20,532 nucleotides of DNA, taken from NCBI GenBank assembly GCA_007131895.1, contig SLPR01000225.1:1-20532 (forward strand), read 5' to 3'. Below are positions 1 through 7,864 of the stretch, piece by piece. Below the pieces are notes generated by a model that saw nothing but the letters and a program-made list of their open reading frames with translations, searched no databases and was not told the DNA's origin. Position 1 is the stretch's first letter. Every line of letters begins with the position of its first letter. The position numbers were made by a program, and so were the translations under genes. Source of the stretch: Bacteroidales bacterium (GTDB lineage Bacteria; Bacteroidota; Bacteroidia; Bacteroidales; UBA7960).

Positions 1-352
1 ACAGATTGGAAGCACCCTCTCTGAAAAAATTCACCAATGCTTTTCTCAATTCCTGTCCATTCATTTTGCCATGAACCATTTTGTTGTAGATATCGGTAAT
101 GATGTTGGCGTGAGACAAGGCGGTATTGATTCCATTCTTATGTATATTTGCACGGTAATCAAAAACAATTTTTCCTGATGATTCAATAATCTTAGCCTTG
201 TAACCGGGAAATGAAATGAAAATTTCGGTTCCATTGGTGCATTTTTCAACAACTATTTGCGAAACATATCGTTTATTGTTTCGGACATTCTCTGCAAAAG
301 AATGTTGTTGAAACTGATTCAACAAGAATATACCGGCCTGTTGAAAATTCAT
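1..352 (-). CDS. Hypothetical protein, 5' part (3' end beyond the window)
   Basis: I do not recognise this gene. An open frame starts with ATG at 352 and reads leftward without a stop to the window edge, giving 117 codons. The translated start (MNFQQAGIFLLNQFQQ) has no signal peptide and no clear membrane segment; the product looks like a small soluble alpha/beta protein. It is rich in Asn, Lys and Ile, with one Cys (in VVEKCTNGTE) and a short segment HANIITDIYNKMVHGKMNG before the cut. It is transcribed away from the DUF5686 gene, with a 131-bp gap between the two starts. An overlapping 63-codon frame at 61-252 on the same strand is a shadow in another phase. The real frame has a start and no stop over its visible length, but coding status rests on openness and composition alone. 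Confidence 0.6.
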   Translation of the reverse strand, partial: MNFQQAGIFLLNQFQQHSFAENVRNNKRYVSQIVVEKCTNGTEIFISFPGYKAKIIESSGKIVFDYRANIHKNGINTALSHANIITDIYNKMVHGKMNGQELRKALVNFFREGASNL

Positions 353-483
353 ATTCAATCTGGTTAATGACAGAAATTATTTTACACTATTTTGTAATTA
401 AAGCCCGGAAAATGCTACTTGTTTACCGTATTGGCAGACAAGATACAAAAAAGCAGGCACAAACTTTACAAAGTTAAAAATTA

Positions 484-2952
484 ATGGCAATCAGCACTTT
501 TAAAAACCTTTTACCCGCATTCACTTTGCTGTATCTTTTCACAATCTCTGCTGTTGCACAGCAACCTTTGCAGGTAAAAGGGAGGGTGTCAGAAGCCGAA
601 AGCGGCCAGCCCCTGGCCTTTGTGCATGTGGTTGTACCAGAGAGTTTACAAGGCACCATGACCGATATTGACGGGTTCTTTTCTTTAACCGTACCCCATG
701 GGCAGGAATACCTTCAATTATCCTACGTTGGGTACTTTGGGCAGATTTTTGAAATTGACTTTGGGAAAAGCTTTCAGCAAATCGCTATGTACCGGCGTCC
801 TTATCAACTTGAGGAGGTGGTGGTATATCCGGGAGAAAATCCGGCCCACCGGATTATTCTCAATACCATCAGCAACCGCAACACCAATGACCCCGGGCGT
901 CTCGATGCTTTTACCTACAAAAGCTACAACAAGTTTCTGGCAACCCTTGACCGTGATTTCTATATGGAAAGGTGGCTTATGACGGGTGATTCGGCCAACT
1001 ACCGCATGGCAGATATGCTTGACAAAAGGCACATATTTATCATGGAATCGCTAACTGAGCGACGATTTCGCTCGCCCGACCTCAACAACGAGAAAGTCAT
1101 TGCCAATCGTGTTTCGGGTCTTGAAAACCCTATGTTTACCATGCTTGCCACGGAGCTTCAATCTTTTTCTTTTTACGGAAATTCCATTACGCTGCTGGAA
1201 AACGATTACCTGAGTCCGCTTAACAGGGCTGCCTTCAGTCGTTACTTCTATCATCTGGAAGACACCCTTTATCAGGGTGCTGACACGGTATTTGTGGTGG
1301 CATTTCGTCCGGTAAGAAATACCAATTTTGATGGATTGAAGGGTTTGCTGTATATCAACTCCCATGAATGGGCAGTGCAAAGCGTAATTGCTCAGCCAGC
1401 CCGCGAAATGGGCGGTGGAATGAATTTCAAAATCCAGCAAATGTATGAGCAGGTAGACGGAAAGCATTGGTTTCCGGTGCAACTCAATACCGATATTGAT
1501 TTTTTCAACCCTCAGGCAAATGACCCCACCGCTATGATACCTCTTCGTATGCTGGGGCGCAGCTATATCCGGGAAATTGAGATTAATCCGGCCTTGCGCA
1601 GGAGAGATTTCAGCAACTTCACCATTGAGTTTAACCCTGAAGCCAACCGCCTTCCCCGTCATTTCTGGGATGAGTTTCGCGCTGACTCACTCTCCTACCG
1701 CGAGCAGAACACTTACCGTTTCATGGACAGCCTGGGGAGAAAACACAATTTCGACAGAATTGTCAATCTCATCGAGCCTCTGATTTTCGGGGAAATCCCC
1801 CTGGGGAGTATCAATATACCTCTCAATAGTCTTTACCGCTACAATGATTTTGAGGGTCATCGATTTGGACTGGGCATTTCAACCAACCAAAGATTTTCAG
1901 AAAGATTCCGCACCGGAGGTCACTATGCCTGGAGCACACGTGACAGGACAGAAAAGTATGGTTATTTTGGGGAAATCGTTTTGCAAAAAAACAGAGATTT
2001 GCGTGTGGGAGGATCCTTCCGGTTTGATGTAAACGAAAGAGGCGGCAACAAACTAATGCGGCAGCATTTTTTGCTCAGCCCCAACCTCATAAGAAATCTT
2101 TTCATGAACAAGATGGATTACACCCAAAGGACCTCTGCTTATCTTTCCTTTCTGGCCTACCGCAACTTTCTCACAACAGAAATAGCGGCCAGTCGTGGCA
2201 AAACCTCATGGACAGATATGTACTATTTCACCCAGGGTGACAATGAACCGGGTTTACGTTCTTTCAGGTTTTCAGAAATAAACTTGCGAATGCGCTTTGC
2301 CTATGGCGAAACACTCATGAAAACGCAATCAAGGTTGTTGCGTCTTCCTTCGGAGTATCCGGTTTTGTATCTCAATATTTCCAAAGGGTTTGACAACATT
2401 GATCGCGGAGAGCTGAACTACCTGAAATTAGAAGCTGCAGTTGAGACCAGTTATTCCATACCCCTGCTGGGCAAACAAACCTGGTTGATTGAAGGAGGGT
2501 GGACTGACCGTCCTGACCTTCCCTGGCCTCTGCTTTTTACTGCCAAGTCCGGAAACCGGAATTACTTCCTTGCATCTCCTTTTAGCTTTGGCACCATGCA
2601 TATGAGCGAATTTGCTGCCAACCGCTTCGCAGCCGTTTTTTTTCAGCACAATTTCCAGAACCTGCTTTTCAGATGGCCTCGCTATGAACCCGAACTTGTC
2701 CTTATTACCAGCGCCGGTGTGGGCAGCCTGGAAGCCAAAGAGAACCATATCTTCATGGAAGCCCGTTCGTGGGACAAAGGCTATTTCGAATCAGGCATCG
2801 CCATCAACAAAATCCTGCCCCAACGCTGGTCACGACGCATTGTTTTCGGAATGAGTCCGGGCATTGAGGTCCTGTACAGATATGGCCCTTATTCTCTGCC
2901 CAAAACAAGTGATAATTTCACCATCAAACTCAGTATGATAACTTCATTTTGA
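484..2952 (+). CDS. DUF5686 outer-membrane protein with carboxypeptidase-regulatory-like domain
   Basis: An 822-residue secreted protein. Residues 1-25 are a signal peptide (hydrophobic core about 9-24, ending AVA before QQ). Residues about 29-110 form a beta-sandwich carboxypeptidase-regulatory-like domain, recognisable from VKGRVSEAESGQPLAFVHVV, the TDIDGFFSL turn and LQLSYVGY, as found at the N terminus of SusC/TonB-type proteins. The rest matches the Bacteroidota DUF5686 family: long, rich in aromatic residues and alternating strands, ending in Phe (KLSMITSF), which suits a C-terminal beta-barrel in the outer membrane. No TonB box or plug domain is obvious, so it is probably not a TonB-dependent receptor. 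The function of DUF5686 proteins is not established to my knowledge. It is followed by ftsX after 39 bp, but ftsX appears to have its own promoter. Family assignment is from memory of conserved features. Confidence 0.88.
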   Translation: MAISTFKNLLPAFTLLYLFTISAVAQQPLQVKGRVSEAESGQPLAFVHVVVPESLQGTMTDIDGFFSLTVPHGQEYLQLSYVGYFGQIFEIDFGKSFQQIAMYRRPYQLEEVVVYPGENPAHRIILNTISNRNTNDPGRLDAFTYKSYNKFLATLDRDFYMERWLMTGDSANYRMADMLDKRHIFIMESLTERRFRSPDLNNEKVIANRVSGLENPMFTMLATELQSFSFYGNSITLLENDYLSPLNRAAFSRYFYHLEDTLYQGADTVFVVAFRPVRNTNFDGLKGLLYINSHEWAVQSVIAQPAREMGGGMNFKIQQMYEQVDGKHWFPVQLNTDIDFFNPQANDPTAMIPLRMLGRSYIREIEINPALRRRDFSNFTIEFNPEANRLPRHFWDEFRADSLSYREQNTYRFMDSLGRKHNFDRIVNLIEPLIFGEIPLGSINIPLNSLYRYNDFEGHRFGLGISTNQRFSERFRTGGHYAWSTRDRTEKYGYFGEIVLQKNRDLRVGGSFRFDVNERGGNKLMRQHFLLSPNLIRNLFMNKMDYTQRTSAYLSFLAYRNFLTTEIAASRGKTSWTDMYYFTQGDNEPGLRSFRFSEINLRMRFAYGETLMKTQSRLLRLPSEYPVLYLNISKGFDNIDRGELNYLKLEAAVETSYSIPLLGKQTWLIEGGWTDRPDLPWPLLFTAKSGNRNYFLASPFSFGTMHMSEFAANRFAAVFFQHNFQNLLFRWPRYEPELVLITSAGVGSLEAKENHIFMEARSWDKGYFESGIAINKILPQRWSRRIVFGMSPGIEVLYRYGPYSLPKTSDNFTIKLSMITSF

Positions 2953-2975
2953 GTGATAAAAATTTATTAGCTTTG
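2949..2975 (+). promoter_or_regulatory. Bacteroidota-type promoter for ftsX
   Basis: TTG at 2949-2951 and TAGCTTTG at 2968-2975 fit the Bacteroidota sigma consensus (TTG at -33, TAnnTTTG at -7), although the 16-nt gap is short. The upstream box overlaps the stop codon of the DUF5686 gene. Transcription would start near 2981, leaving a leader of only about 10 nt before the ftsX ATG at 2992. The -7 box and its next bases (TAGCTTTGCAA) are identical to those upstream of topA. Confidence 0.5.
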
Positions 2976-2991
2976 CAATTCATTTTTCAGT

Positions 2992-3873
2992 ATGGCACGT
3001 CAGGAAGAAATCCTTATAGGTAGACGACTTAAAACCTCTTACATCTCAACGATAGTAAGTATAACCCTGGTACTTTACGTGCTGGGCTTTCTGGGTATTA
3101 TCATTATGCATACCCATAAGCTTTCAGAGCATATTAAGGAAAACATTGGTTTTTCTATAATCCTGATGGACAATGCACGTATGGCAGATATTAACCACTT
3201 GCAGAAATCTCTGGATGCATTTGATGCTGTAAAGTCTACAGAATTTATTTCCAGCGATAAAGCTGCGGAAGAACTTATTTCGGAACTGGGAGAGGACTTT
3301 GTAGAGTTTTTGGGTTACAATCCTCTCTTCCCTTCCATTGAAGTAAAACTCAATGCTGCCTGGGCCAACCCCGACAGCCTCGAATTATTCGAAAAAAATG
3401 TACTTCAGAGTCGCATTGTTAAAGAGGTGGATTACCAGAAAAACCTGGTACACATTGTTAACGAAAACGTTAGAAAAATCGGATTTGCCCTGCTTTTGTT
3501 TGGTGTTTTACTGCTGATTATTGCTTTTACTCTCATCAATAACACCATCAGGCTGAGCGTTTTTTCCAAAAGGTTTTTGATAAAAAGCATGCAGCTCATC
3601 GGAGCCACTCAGTCTTTTATACGCAAGCCTTTTGTAATCAAGGGAGTCGTTCAGGGGCTTATTGGTTCGGTAATCGCCATTGCCTTGCTGCTTGCCTCTC
3701 TTTATGGTGCCCGGCAATCGGTGCCTGAGCTGATTGATTTTCAAGACATTGAAATGCTTTTCAGCCTTTTCGTGCTGGTAATCATCCTGGGCATTGTTAT
3801 CAGCTGGATTTCCACCTGGTTTGCCGTCAAAAAATACCTGCGCATTAAAACAGACAACTTGTATTTATACTAA
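2992..3873 (+). CDS. ftsX: Cell division protein FtsX (ABC transporter permease-like)
   Basis: FtsX is the membrane partner of the ATPase FtsE. The complex sits at the division septum and relays a signal across the inner membrane to periplasmic peptidoglycan hydrolases. The 293-residue product has the FtsX layout: a cytoplasmic N terminus (MARQEEILIGRRLKTSYIS), TM1 at about 18-39, a periplasmic domain at about 40-160 with the typical SSDKAAEEL..ELGEDFVEFLGYNPL segment and SIEVKLN, then three more TM helices at about 164-184, 218-239 and 255-278. It ends in a short basic/polar tail. No ftsE lies in the window; in this phylum the two genes are often apart. It opens a tight run with the DUF3098 gene (11 bp) and uppP. 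Length and topology are normal. Confidence 0.93.
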   Translation: MARQEEILIGRRLKTSYISTIVSITLVLYVLGFLGIIIMHTHKLSEHIKENIGFSIILMDNARMADINHLQKSLDAFDAVKSTEFISSDKAAEELISELGEDFVEFLGYNPLFPSIEVKLNAAWANPDSLELFEKNVLQSRIVKEVDYQKNLVHIVNENVRKIGFALLLFGVLLLIIAFTLINNTIRLSVFSKRFLIKSMQLIGATQSFIRKPFVIKGVVQGLIGSVIAIALLLASLYGARQSVPELIDFQDIEMLFSLFVLVIILGIVISWISTWFAVKKYLRIKTDNLYLY

Positions 3874-3884
3874 AATTATTCTCC

Positions 3885-4121
3885 ATGGACAAGAAACCCC
3901 AAACTGATTTTCTTTTTGACCGCACCAAATACACCATTCTTATCGTCGGCCTGCTGGTAACTGCCCTGGGTTTTATCCTTATGATTGGCGGAGGCAGCGA
4001 CGACCCCAATGAGTTTAGTTATGATTTGTTCAATTTCAGAAGGCTTACCCTGGCTCCTTTCCTTGTCCTGCTGGGATATGCCATCCAGATATATTCTATT
4101 CTGAAGAGCAAAAAACAATAA
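3885..4121 (+). CDS. DUF3098 family small membrane protein
   Basis: A 78-residue protein with two predicted TM helices, about 17-36 (ILIVGLLVTALGFILMIGG) and 56-73, joined by a polar stretch with the family-like signature FNFRRLTLAPFLVLLGY. A short FLFDRTKY motif precedes TM1. Both ends are predicted cytoplasmic. The family is typical of Bacteroidota and is usually found directly after ftsX, as here (11-bp gap), ahead of uppP. No function is known to me; the fixed position suggests a role with FtsX or envelope assembly, which is inference only. Ends in a lysine-rich tail (KSKKQ). Confidence 0.85.
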   Translation: MDKKPQTDFLFDRTKYTILIVGLLVTALGFILMIGGGSDDPNEFSYDLFNFRRLTLAPFLVLLGYAIQIYSILKSKKQ

Positions 4122-4149
4122 CGCTTTTATCCGGTAATTTTATGAGTGT

Positions 4150-4190
4150 GCCCGGCAAGTACCGGGTATTCTTTTGTTTGTTTTTGCCGG
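4150..4190 (+). terminator. Possible weak terminator or attenuator before uppP
   Basis: CCCGG (4151-4155) pairs with CCGGG (4162-4166) around a 6-nt loop, and a T-rich but interrupted tract follows (about 4167-4185). This resembles an inefficient intrinsic terminator lying between the DUF3098 gene and uppP, and could lower downstream expression. The stem is only 5 bp, so it may be fortuitous. Confidence 0.3.
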
Positions 4191-4227
4191 ACAAAGACAT
4201 CTTTTATTACACACAAAAATACCTGAA

Positions 4228-5016
4228 ATGAGTTGGATAGAAGCATTGGTACTTGGCCTGCTGCAAGGTCTTACCGAATTTTTGCCTGTGAGCAGCAGCG
4301 GACACCTGGAACTGGGGTCAGCTTTGTTTGGGCTGGAAGAAGAAAACCTTACGTTCTCCATTATCGTGCATGGAGCAACCTTTTTAAGCGTTGTAGTGGT
4401 TTTCAGAAATGACATCCTCAACCTGATTACAAGTTTACTGAAATTTCAATGGAACGCGGAAACCAAGTTTATAGCGCTGCTTGTTTTATCAGCAGTTCCT
4501 GTAGGTTTGGTGGGGGTTTTGTTTAAAGACCAAATAGAAACACTTTTTGAAGGCCGAATCGCGTTTGTAGGGTCCATGTTGCTGGTTACCGCTACCTTGC
4601 TTTTTCTCACAAAATATGCACCCAAGCAACATAAAGATGTGGGAATAAAAAGTGCCCTGTTGATTGGGTTGGCACAAACGGTGGCCATCCTGCCAGGAAT
4701 CAGTCGTAGTGGAGCAACCATCAGTACCGCGTTATATCTGGGCATAGACAGGGAAAAGGCTACCCGTTTTTCTTTTTTGATGGTACTCATACCTATTTTC
4801 GGGGCCTCATTACTGGAAATGCTTGATCTGTACAAAGCAACAGAGCCCGCGGCAATAAGCAATACTGCTCTTTTAATTGGTGCTTTGGCAGCATTTACTT
4901 CGGGTTTGTTTGCTTGCAGCTGGATGCTGCGCATTGTAAAGAAAGGAAAGCTGGTTTATTTTTCCATTTACTGTGTAATCGTAGGGATGATCGCCATCTT
5001 TTACGGCCTTTTTTAA
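4228..5016 (+). CDS. uppP: Undecaprenyl-diphosphatase (BacA/UppP)
   Basis: Integral membrane phosphatase that converts undecaprenyl pyrophosphate to undecaprenyl phosphate, recycling the lipid carrier for peptidoglycan and surface glycans; overexpression gives bacitracin resistance in the family. The 262-residue product carries both signature motifs: EFLPVSSSGHLEL at 17-29 (Glu17 and His26 correspond to the catalytic Glu and His of E. coli) and PGISRSGATIS at 156-166 with the conserved Arg160. The remainder is a series of hydrophobic helices. I chose ATG 4228 (MSWIEALVLGLLQG), the usual N terminus, over the in-frame ATG at 4174, whose extra 18 residues would come from the hairpin and T-rich stretch upstream. 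It is followed by truB after 20 bp. Confidence 0.95.
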   Translation: MSWIEALVLGLLQGLTEFLPVSSSGHLELGSALFGLEEENLTFSIIVHGATFLSVVVVFRNDILNLITSLLKFQWNAETKFIALLVLSAVPVGLVGVLFKDQIETLFEGRIAFVGSMLLVTATLLFLTKYAPKQHKDVGIKSALLIGLAQTVAILPGISRSGATISTALYLGIDREKATRFSFLMVLIPIFGASLLEMLDLYKATEPAAISNTALLIGALAAFTSGLFACSWMLRIVKKGKLVYFSIYCVIVGMIAIFYGLF

Positions 5017-5036
5017 CCCATAAATCTCACACATAA

Positions 5037-5756
5037 ATGACAGAAAAAACAGAGCTTGCAGAGCAATTTGCAGCCGGGAAGCTATTGCTAATTGACAAAC
5101 CTCTACACTGGACTTCATTTGATGCAGTAAGTAAGGTAAAGTCATTACTCAAACATAAACTGGGATTGAAGAAAATAAAAGTAGGACATGCCGGCACATT
5201 AGATCCTCTTGCTTCCGGGTTGCTGATTATTTGTACCGGGAAAATGACCCGACAGATTGATGTATACCAGGCGCAGGAAAAGGAATACACCGGCACTTTT
5301 TTTATTGGGGCCACCACCCCCTCATCTGACCTGGAAACCAAACCAGATCAAACCTATCCCACAGAACACATCAGCAGGGATTTGATGGAGGAAACAATTA
5401 AAGAGAATTTTACAGGAACACTGCAACAGGTTCCCTCTCTTTTTTCAGCCAAAAAGATTGAAGGCAAACGCGCTTATGAACATGCACGAGCAGGAAGTCA
5501 AATTGAACTCAAGGCCAACGAAATCATCATTCATGACTATGAGATTACCCGGTTTGAATTGCCGGAAGCTGATTTCAGGGTGGTCTGTTCTAAGGGGACA
5601 TACATCAGGTCATTGGCAAGAGACCTTGGCCGGCAACTTCAATCAGGGGCATACCTGAAAACCTTAAGAAGAACCCGTATTGGCGATATCTCTGTTGAAC
5701 AAGCCATTAGCATCGAAGATTTTGAAAGACAAATCCTGGAGGCAATTGCCGATTGA
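5037..5756 (+). CDS. truB: tRNA pseudouridine(55) synthase TruB
   Basis: Isomerises uridine 55 to pseudouridine in the T-loop of tRNAs. The 239-residue product has the family motif I (LLIDKPLHWTSFDAV, about 17-31) and the catalytic motif GHAGTLDPLASGLL, placing the nucleophilic aspartate at Asp56. Further family features are the KEYTGTFFIGATTPSSD segment, the QVPSLFSAKKIEGKRAYEHAR stretch, and CSKGTYIRSLARDLG in the C-terminal half. It is somewhat shorter than the E. coli enzyme and lacks an obvious PUA domain at the C terminus, which is common in this phylum. It lies 20 bp after uppP, in the same run. Confidence 0.96.
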   Translation: MTEKTELAEQFAAGKLLLIDKPLHWTSFDAVSKVKSLLKHKLGLKKIKVGHAGTLDPLASGLLIICTGKMTRQIDVYQAQEKEYTGTFFIGATTPSSDLETKPDQTYPTEHISRDLMEETIKENFTGTLQQVPSLFSAKKIEGKRAYEHARAGSQIELKANEIIIHDYEITRFELPEADFRVVCSKGTYIRSLARDLGRQLQSGAYLKTLRRTRIGDISVEQAISIEDFERQILEAIAD

Positions 5757-5968
5757 TTCCATTTTTTTGATTGGCTGACAGGATTTTAAATAAACAAATC
5801 ATTCTGAAAATAGTTAATCTTTTTAAAGCACAGGCTTTGTTAGGTTAAACACCATTAAAAAGAATGGTAACGACAAAAATTGCCCCACCAGGGAAAACAA
5901 AACTTTAAGTACTAAATTAACTCATTGAACAAAAGATACTGATTTTCTTTAAATTATTGCCAAAGCTA

Positions 5969-5999
5969 TTGACATGGCCTCTTGGTTGTATTATCTTTG
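5969..5999 (+). promoter_or_regulatory. Bacteroidota-type promoter for queA-ispD
   Basis: TTG at 5969-5971 and TATCTTTG at 5992-5999 are separated by 20 nt, an excellent match to the phylum consensus TTG-n(17-23)-TAnnTTTG. Transcription would begin near 6005, about 22 nt before the queA start at 6028. The box covers the alternative upstream ATG at 5974, so a transcript from it could not encode the longer form. Confidence 0.72.
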
Positions 6000-6027
6000 C
6001 ACACCTTTTCACAATATACAGAAAAAA

Positions 6028-7077
6028 ATGAAGCTATCTGATTTTAAATTCAACCTCCCCGCTGAGTTGATTGCGGAAAATCCGTCTGAAAACCGCGATG
6101 AATCCCGCCTGATGGTTATCAACCGTAAAACCGGCGACATCGAACATAAAATTTTTAAAGATATTCTCGGATACTTTGACGATGGCGATGTTATGATAAC
6201 CAACAATACCAAAGTTTTCCCGGCAAGGTTGTATGGAACCAAAGAAAAAACCGGAGCCAAAATTGAAGTATTCCTTCTGCGCGAACTCAATCGTGAAGCC
6301 CGCTTATGGGATGTGCTGGTTGATCCGGCAAGAAAAATCCGCATAGGCAACAAACTCTATTTTGGCGATGACGACAACCTGGTAGCCGAGGTAATTGACA
6401 ATACCACCTCAAGAGGTCGCACACTCAGGTTTCTTTTTGATGGCACCTACGATGAATTCAAAAAAACGGTAGAATCGCTGGGTGAAACTCCTCTTCCCAA
6501 ACTTATCAAAAGGGCTGTTGTACCCGAAGACAAAGAAAGGTATCAAACCGTTTATGCCAAAAGAGAAGGTGCTGTGGCGGCTCCCACTGCAGGAATGCAC
6601 TTCAGCCGTGAACTTATCAAACGACTGGAGCTCAAAGGGATAAATTTTGCTGAAATAACGCTGCATGCCGGATTGGGTAATTTCAGGAGTGTGGATGTAG
6701 AAGACCTCAGCAAACATAAGATGGACTCCGAACAGTTCATGATCGAACAAATGACTGCTGACATTGTCAACAAAGCAAAAGATCAACGAAAGCGGATTTG
6801 TGCTGTGGGCACCACCACCATGAGGGCACTGGAGTCTTCAGTTAGCATTTATGGTCAGTTGAAGCCTTATGATGGATGGACCAACAAATTTATCTATCCT
6901 CCCTTCGAATTCAGCGTGGCCAATACCATGGTATCCAATTTCCATATGCCACAATCAACACTGATGATGATGGTGTCTGCTTTTGCCGGTTTCGACTTAT
7001 TGATGAAAGCCTATAAAGTTGCCGTAAAAGAAAAATATAAGTTTTTCACTTATGGTGATGCCATGCTGATTATCTAA
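6028..7077 (+). CDS. queA: tRNA preQ1(34) S-adenosylmethionine ribosyltransferase-isomerase QueA
   Basis: Transfers and isomerises the ribosyl group of S-adenosylmethionine onto 7-aminomethyl-7-deazaguanine at the wobble position of tRNA, giving epoxyqueuosine. The 349-residue product shows the family features in order: KLSDFKFNLPAELIAENP at the N terminus, NTKVFPARLYG, GETPLPKLIKR, AAPTAGMHFS, LHAGLGNFRSV, VGTTTMRALES, and FHMPQSTLMMMVSAFAG near the C terminus. I chose ATG 6028 over the in-frame ATG at 5974 because the N terminus then matches the family and because a strong promoter spans 5969-5999. ispD starts 3 bp after the stop, so the two genes are surely co-transcribed. Confidence 0.96.
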   Translation: MKLSDFKFNLPAELIAENPSENRDESRLMVINRKTGDIEHKIFKDILGYFDDGDVMITNNTKVFPARLYGTKEKTGAKIEVFLLRELNREARLWDVLVDPARKIRIGNKLYFGDDDNLVAEVIDNTTSRGRTLRFLFDGTYDEFKKTVESLGETPLPKLIKRAVVPEDKERYQTVYAKREGAVAAPTAGMHFSRELIKRLELKGINFAEITLHAGLGNFRSVDVEDLSKHKMDSEQFMIEQMTADIVNKAKDQRKRICAVGTTTMRALESSVSIYGQLKPYDGWTNKFIYPPFEFSVANTMVSNFHMPQSTLMMMVSAFAGFDLLMKAYKVAVKEKYKFFTYGDAMLII

Positions 7078-7080
7078 TCT

Positions 7081-7761
7081 ATGCGTGCCAGATTTGTAAT
7101 TATAACTGCCGGAGGTTCGGGGGTGCGAATGAACACCCCCCTGCCAAAGCAGTTTGTTCCCCTGTTGGGCACTCCGGTGCTGATGCATACCATTGAAGCA
7201 TTTTTCAGCTATGACCCGGGCATCAGCATTATCCTTGTGCTTCCCCTTTCACAGATACCCTATTGGGAACAATTATGCAAGGAACACAACTTTTCAATTC
7301 CCGTGCAAACCACTGCGGGAGGCCCTGAAAGATTCCATTCAGTTAAAAACGGATTGAAGCTGGTACCTGAGAATGCAGTGGTGGCCATACATGATGGAGT
7401 TAGGCCCCTGGTATCCGGGAAAACCATTGCTGAAGCCTTTTATACCGCTGAAAAATTCGGGAATGCCATACCGGTTGTTCCTGTAACAGAATCGGTACGT
7501 GTCATAGAAAAGGCCTTCAACAAAACCCTCGACCGCGATTCGCTTCGAATTGTTCAAACCCCTCAATGCTTCCTGGCAGCAAACATTAAAAAAGCCTACC
7601 TGGTAAATTACCATGAATCCTTCACCGACGATGCTTCGGTGCTGGAGAAAACCGGGGAACGAATACTTCTCTGCGAAGGAAACAGGGAAAACATCAAAAT
7701 CACTACTCCTGAGGATCTTCAGATAGCAGAAGCTATTTTAATGCATAAGAAGCAGCAGTAA
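7081..7761 (+). CDS. ispD: 2-C-methyl-D-erythritol 4-phosphate cytidylyltransferase IspD
   Basis: Catalyses the CTP-dependent third step of the non-mevalonate isoprenoid pathway, upstream of the undecaprenyl carrier and quinone side chains. The 226-residue product has the nucleotide-binding start VIITAGGSGVRMNTPLPKQF (Arg16 and Lys23 in the positions of the conserved catalytic Arg and Lys), VAIHDGVRPLVS, the VPVTESVRVIE strand, the RDSLRIVQTPQCF segment, TDDASVLE, and a C-terminal GNRENIKITTPEDL typical of the family. One small variation: the first motif reads T-A-G-G where A-A-G-G is commoner. It is translationally close to queA (3 bp). Confidence 0.95.
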   Translation: MRARFVIITAGGSGVRMNTPLPKQFVPLLGTPVLMHTIEAFFSYDPGISIILVLPLSQIPYWEQLCKEHNFSIPVQTTAGGPERFHSVKNGLKLVPENAVVAIHDGVRPLVSGKTIAEAFYTAEKFGNAIPVVPVTESVRVIEKAFNKTLDRDSLRIVQTPQCFLAANIKKAYLVNYHESFTDDASVLEKTGERILLCEGNRENIKITTPEDLQIAEAILMHKKQQ

Positions 7762-7864
7762 TCAGCCGATTGCTGTCTGCTCAGCCTTACCATAAGTAAC
7801 AAGAGAAACCGGGAAATAACAGAGCAGGTATTCCTGACTTGTAAGTTAAGCTGTTTTGGTTCAG

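Noticed and set aside
469..476. Minus-strand TAACTTTG, a possible -7 box for the left-edge gene
   Set aside because: No TTG at a suitable distance, and it would give a leader of about 110 nt; part of a small AACTTT/AAAGTT inverted repeat (462-475) that may be chance.
1051..1662. 203-codon minus-strand frame inside the DUF5686 gene, and similar long antisense frames such as 4446-4934
   Set aside because: Shadows of well-supported genes; their translations have no family features.
484..2952. TonB-dependent receptor (SusC-like) reading of the DUF5686 gene
   Set aside because: It shares only the N-terminal regulatory-like domain; no plug domain or TonB box is visible.
4174..4227. In-frame upstream start that would add 18 residues to UppP
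   Set aside because: The extra residues come from a hairpin and T-rich region and do not resemble UppP; MSWIEALVLG is the normal start.
5851..5868. ACCATT/AATGGT hairpin between truB and queA
   Set aside because: Six A/T-rich pairs and no following T run; not a terminator, and too weak to claim as regulatory.
5974..6027. In-frame upstream start that would add 18 residues to QueA
   Set aside because: A strong promoter (5969-5999) covers it, and the family N terminus begins at the ATG at 6028.
7762..7864. Bidirectional terminator between convergent ispD and miaB
   Set aside because: I looked for one; only a 4-bp CAGG/CCTG stem with no T tract is present, so none is called.
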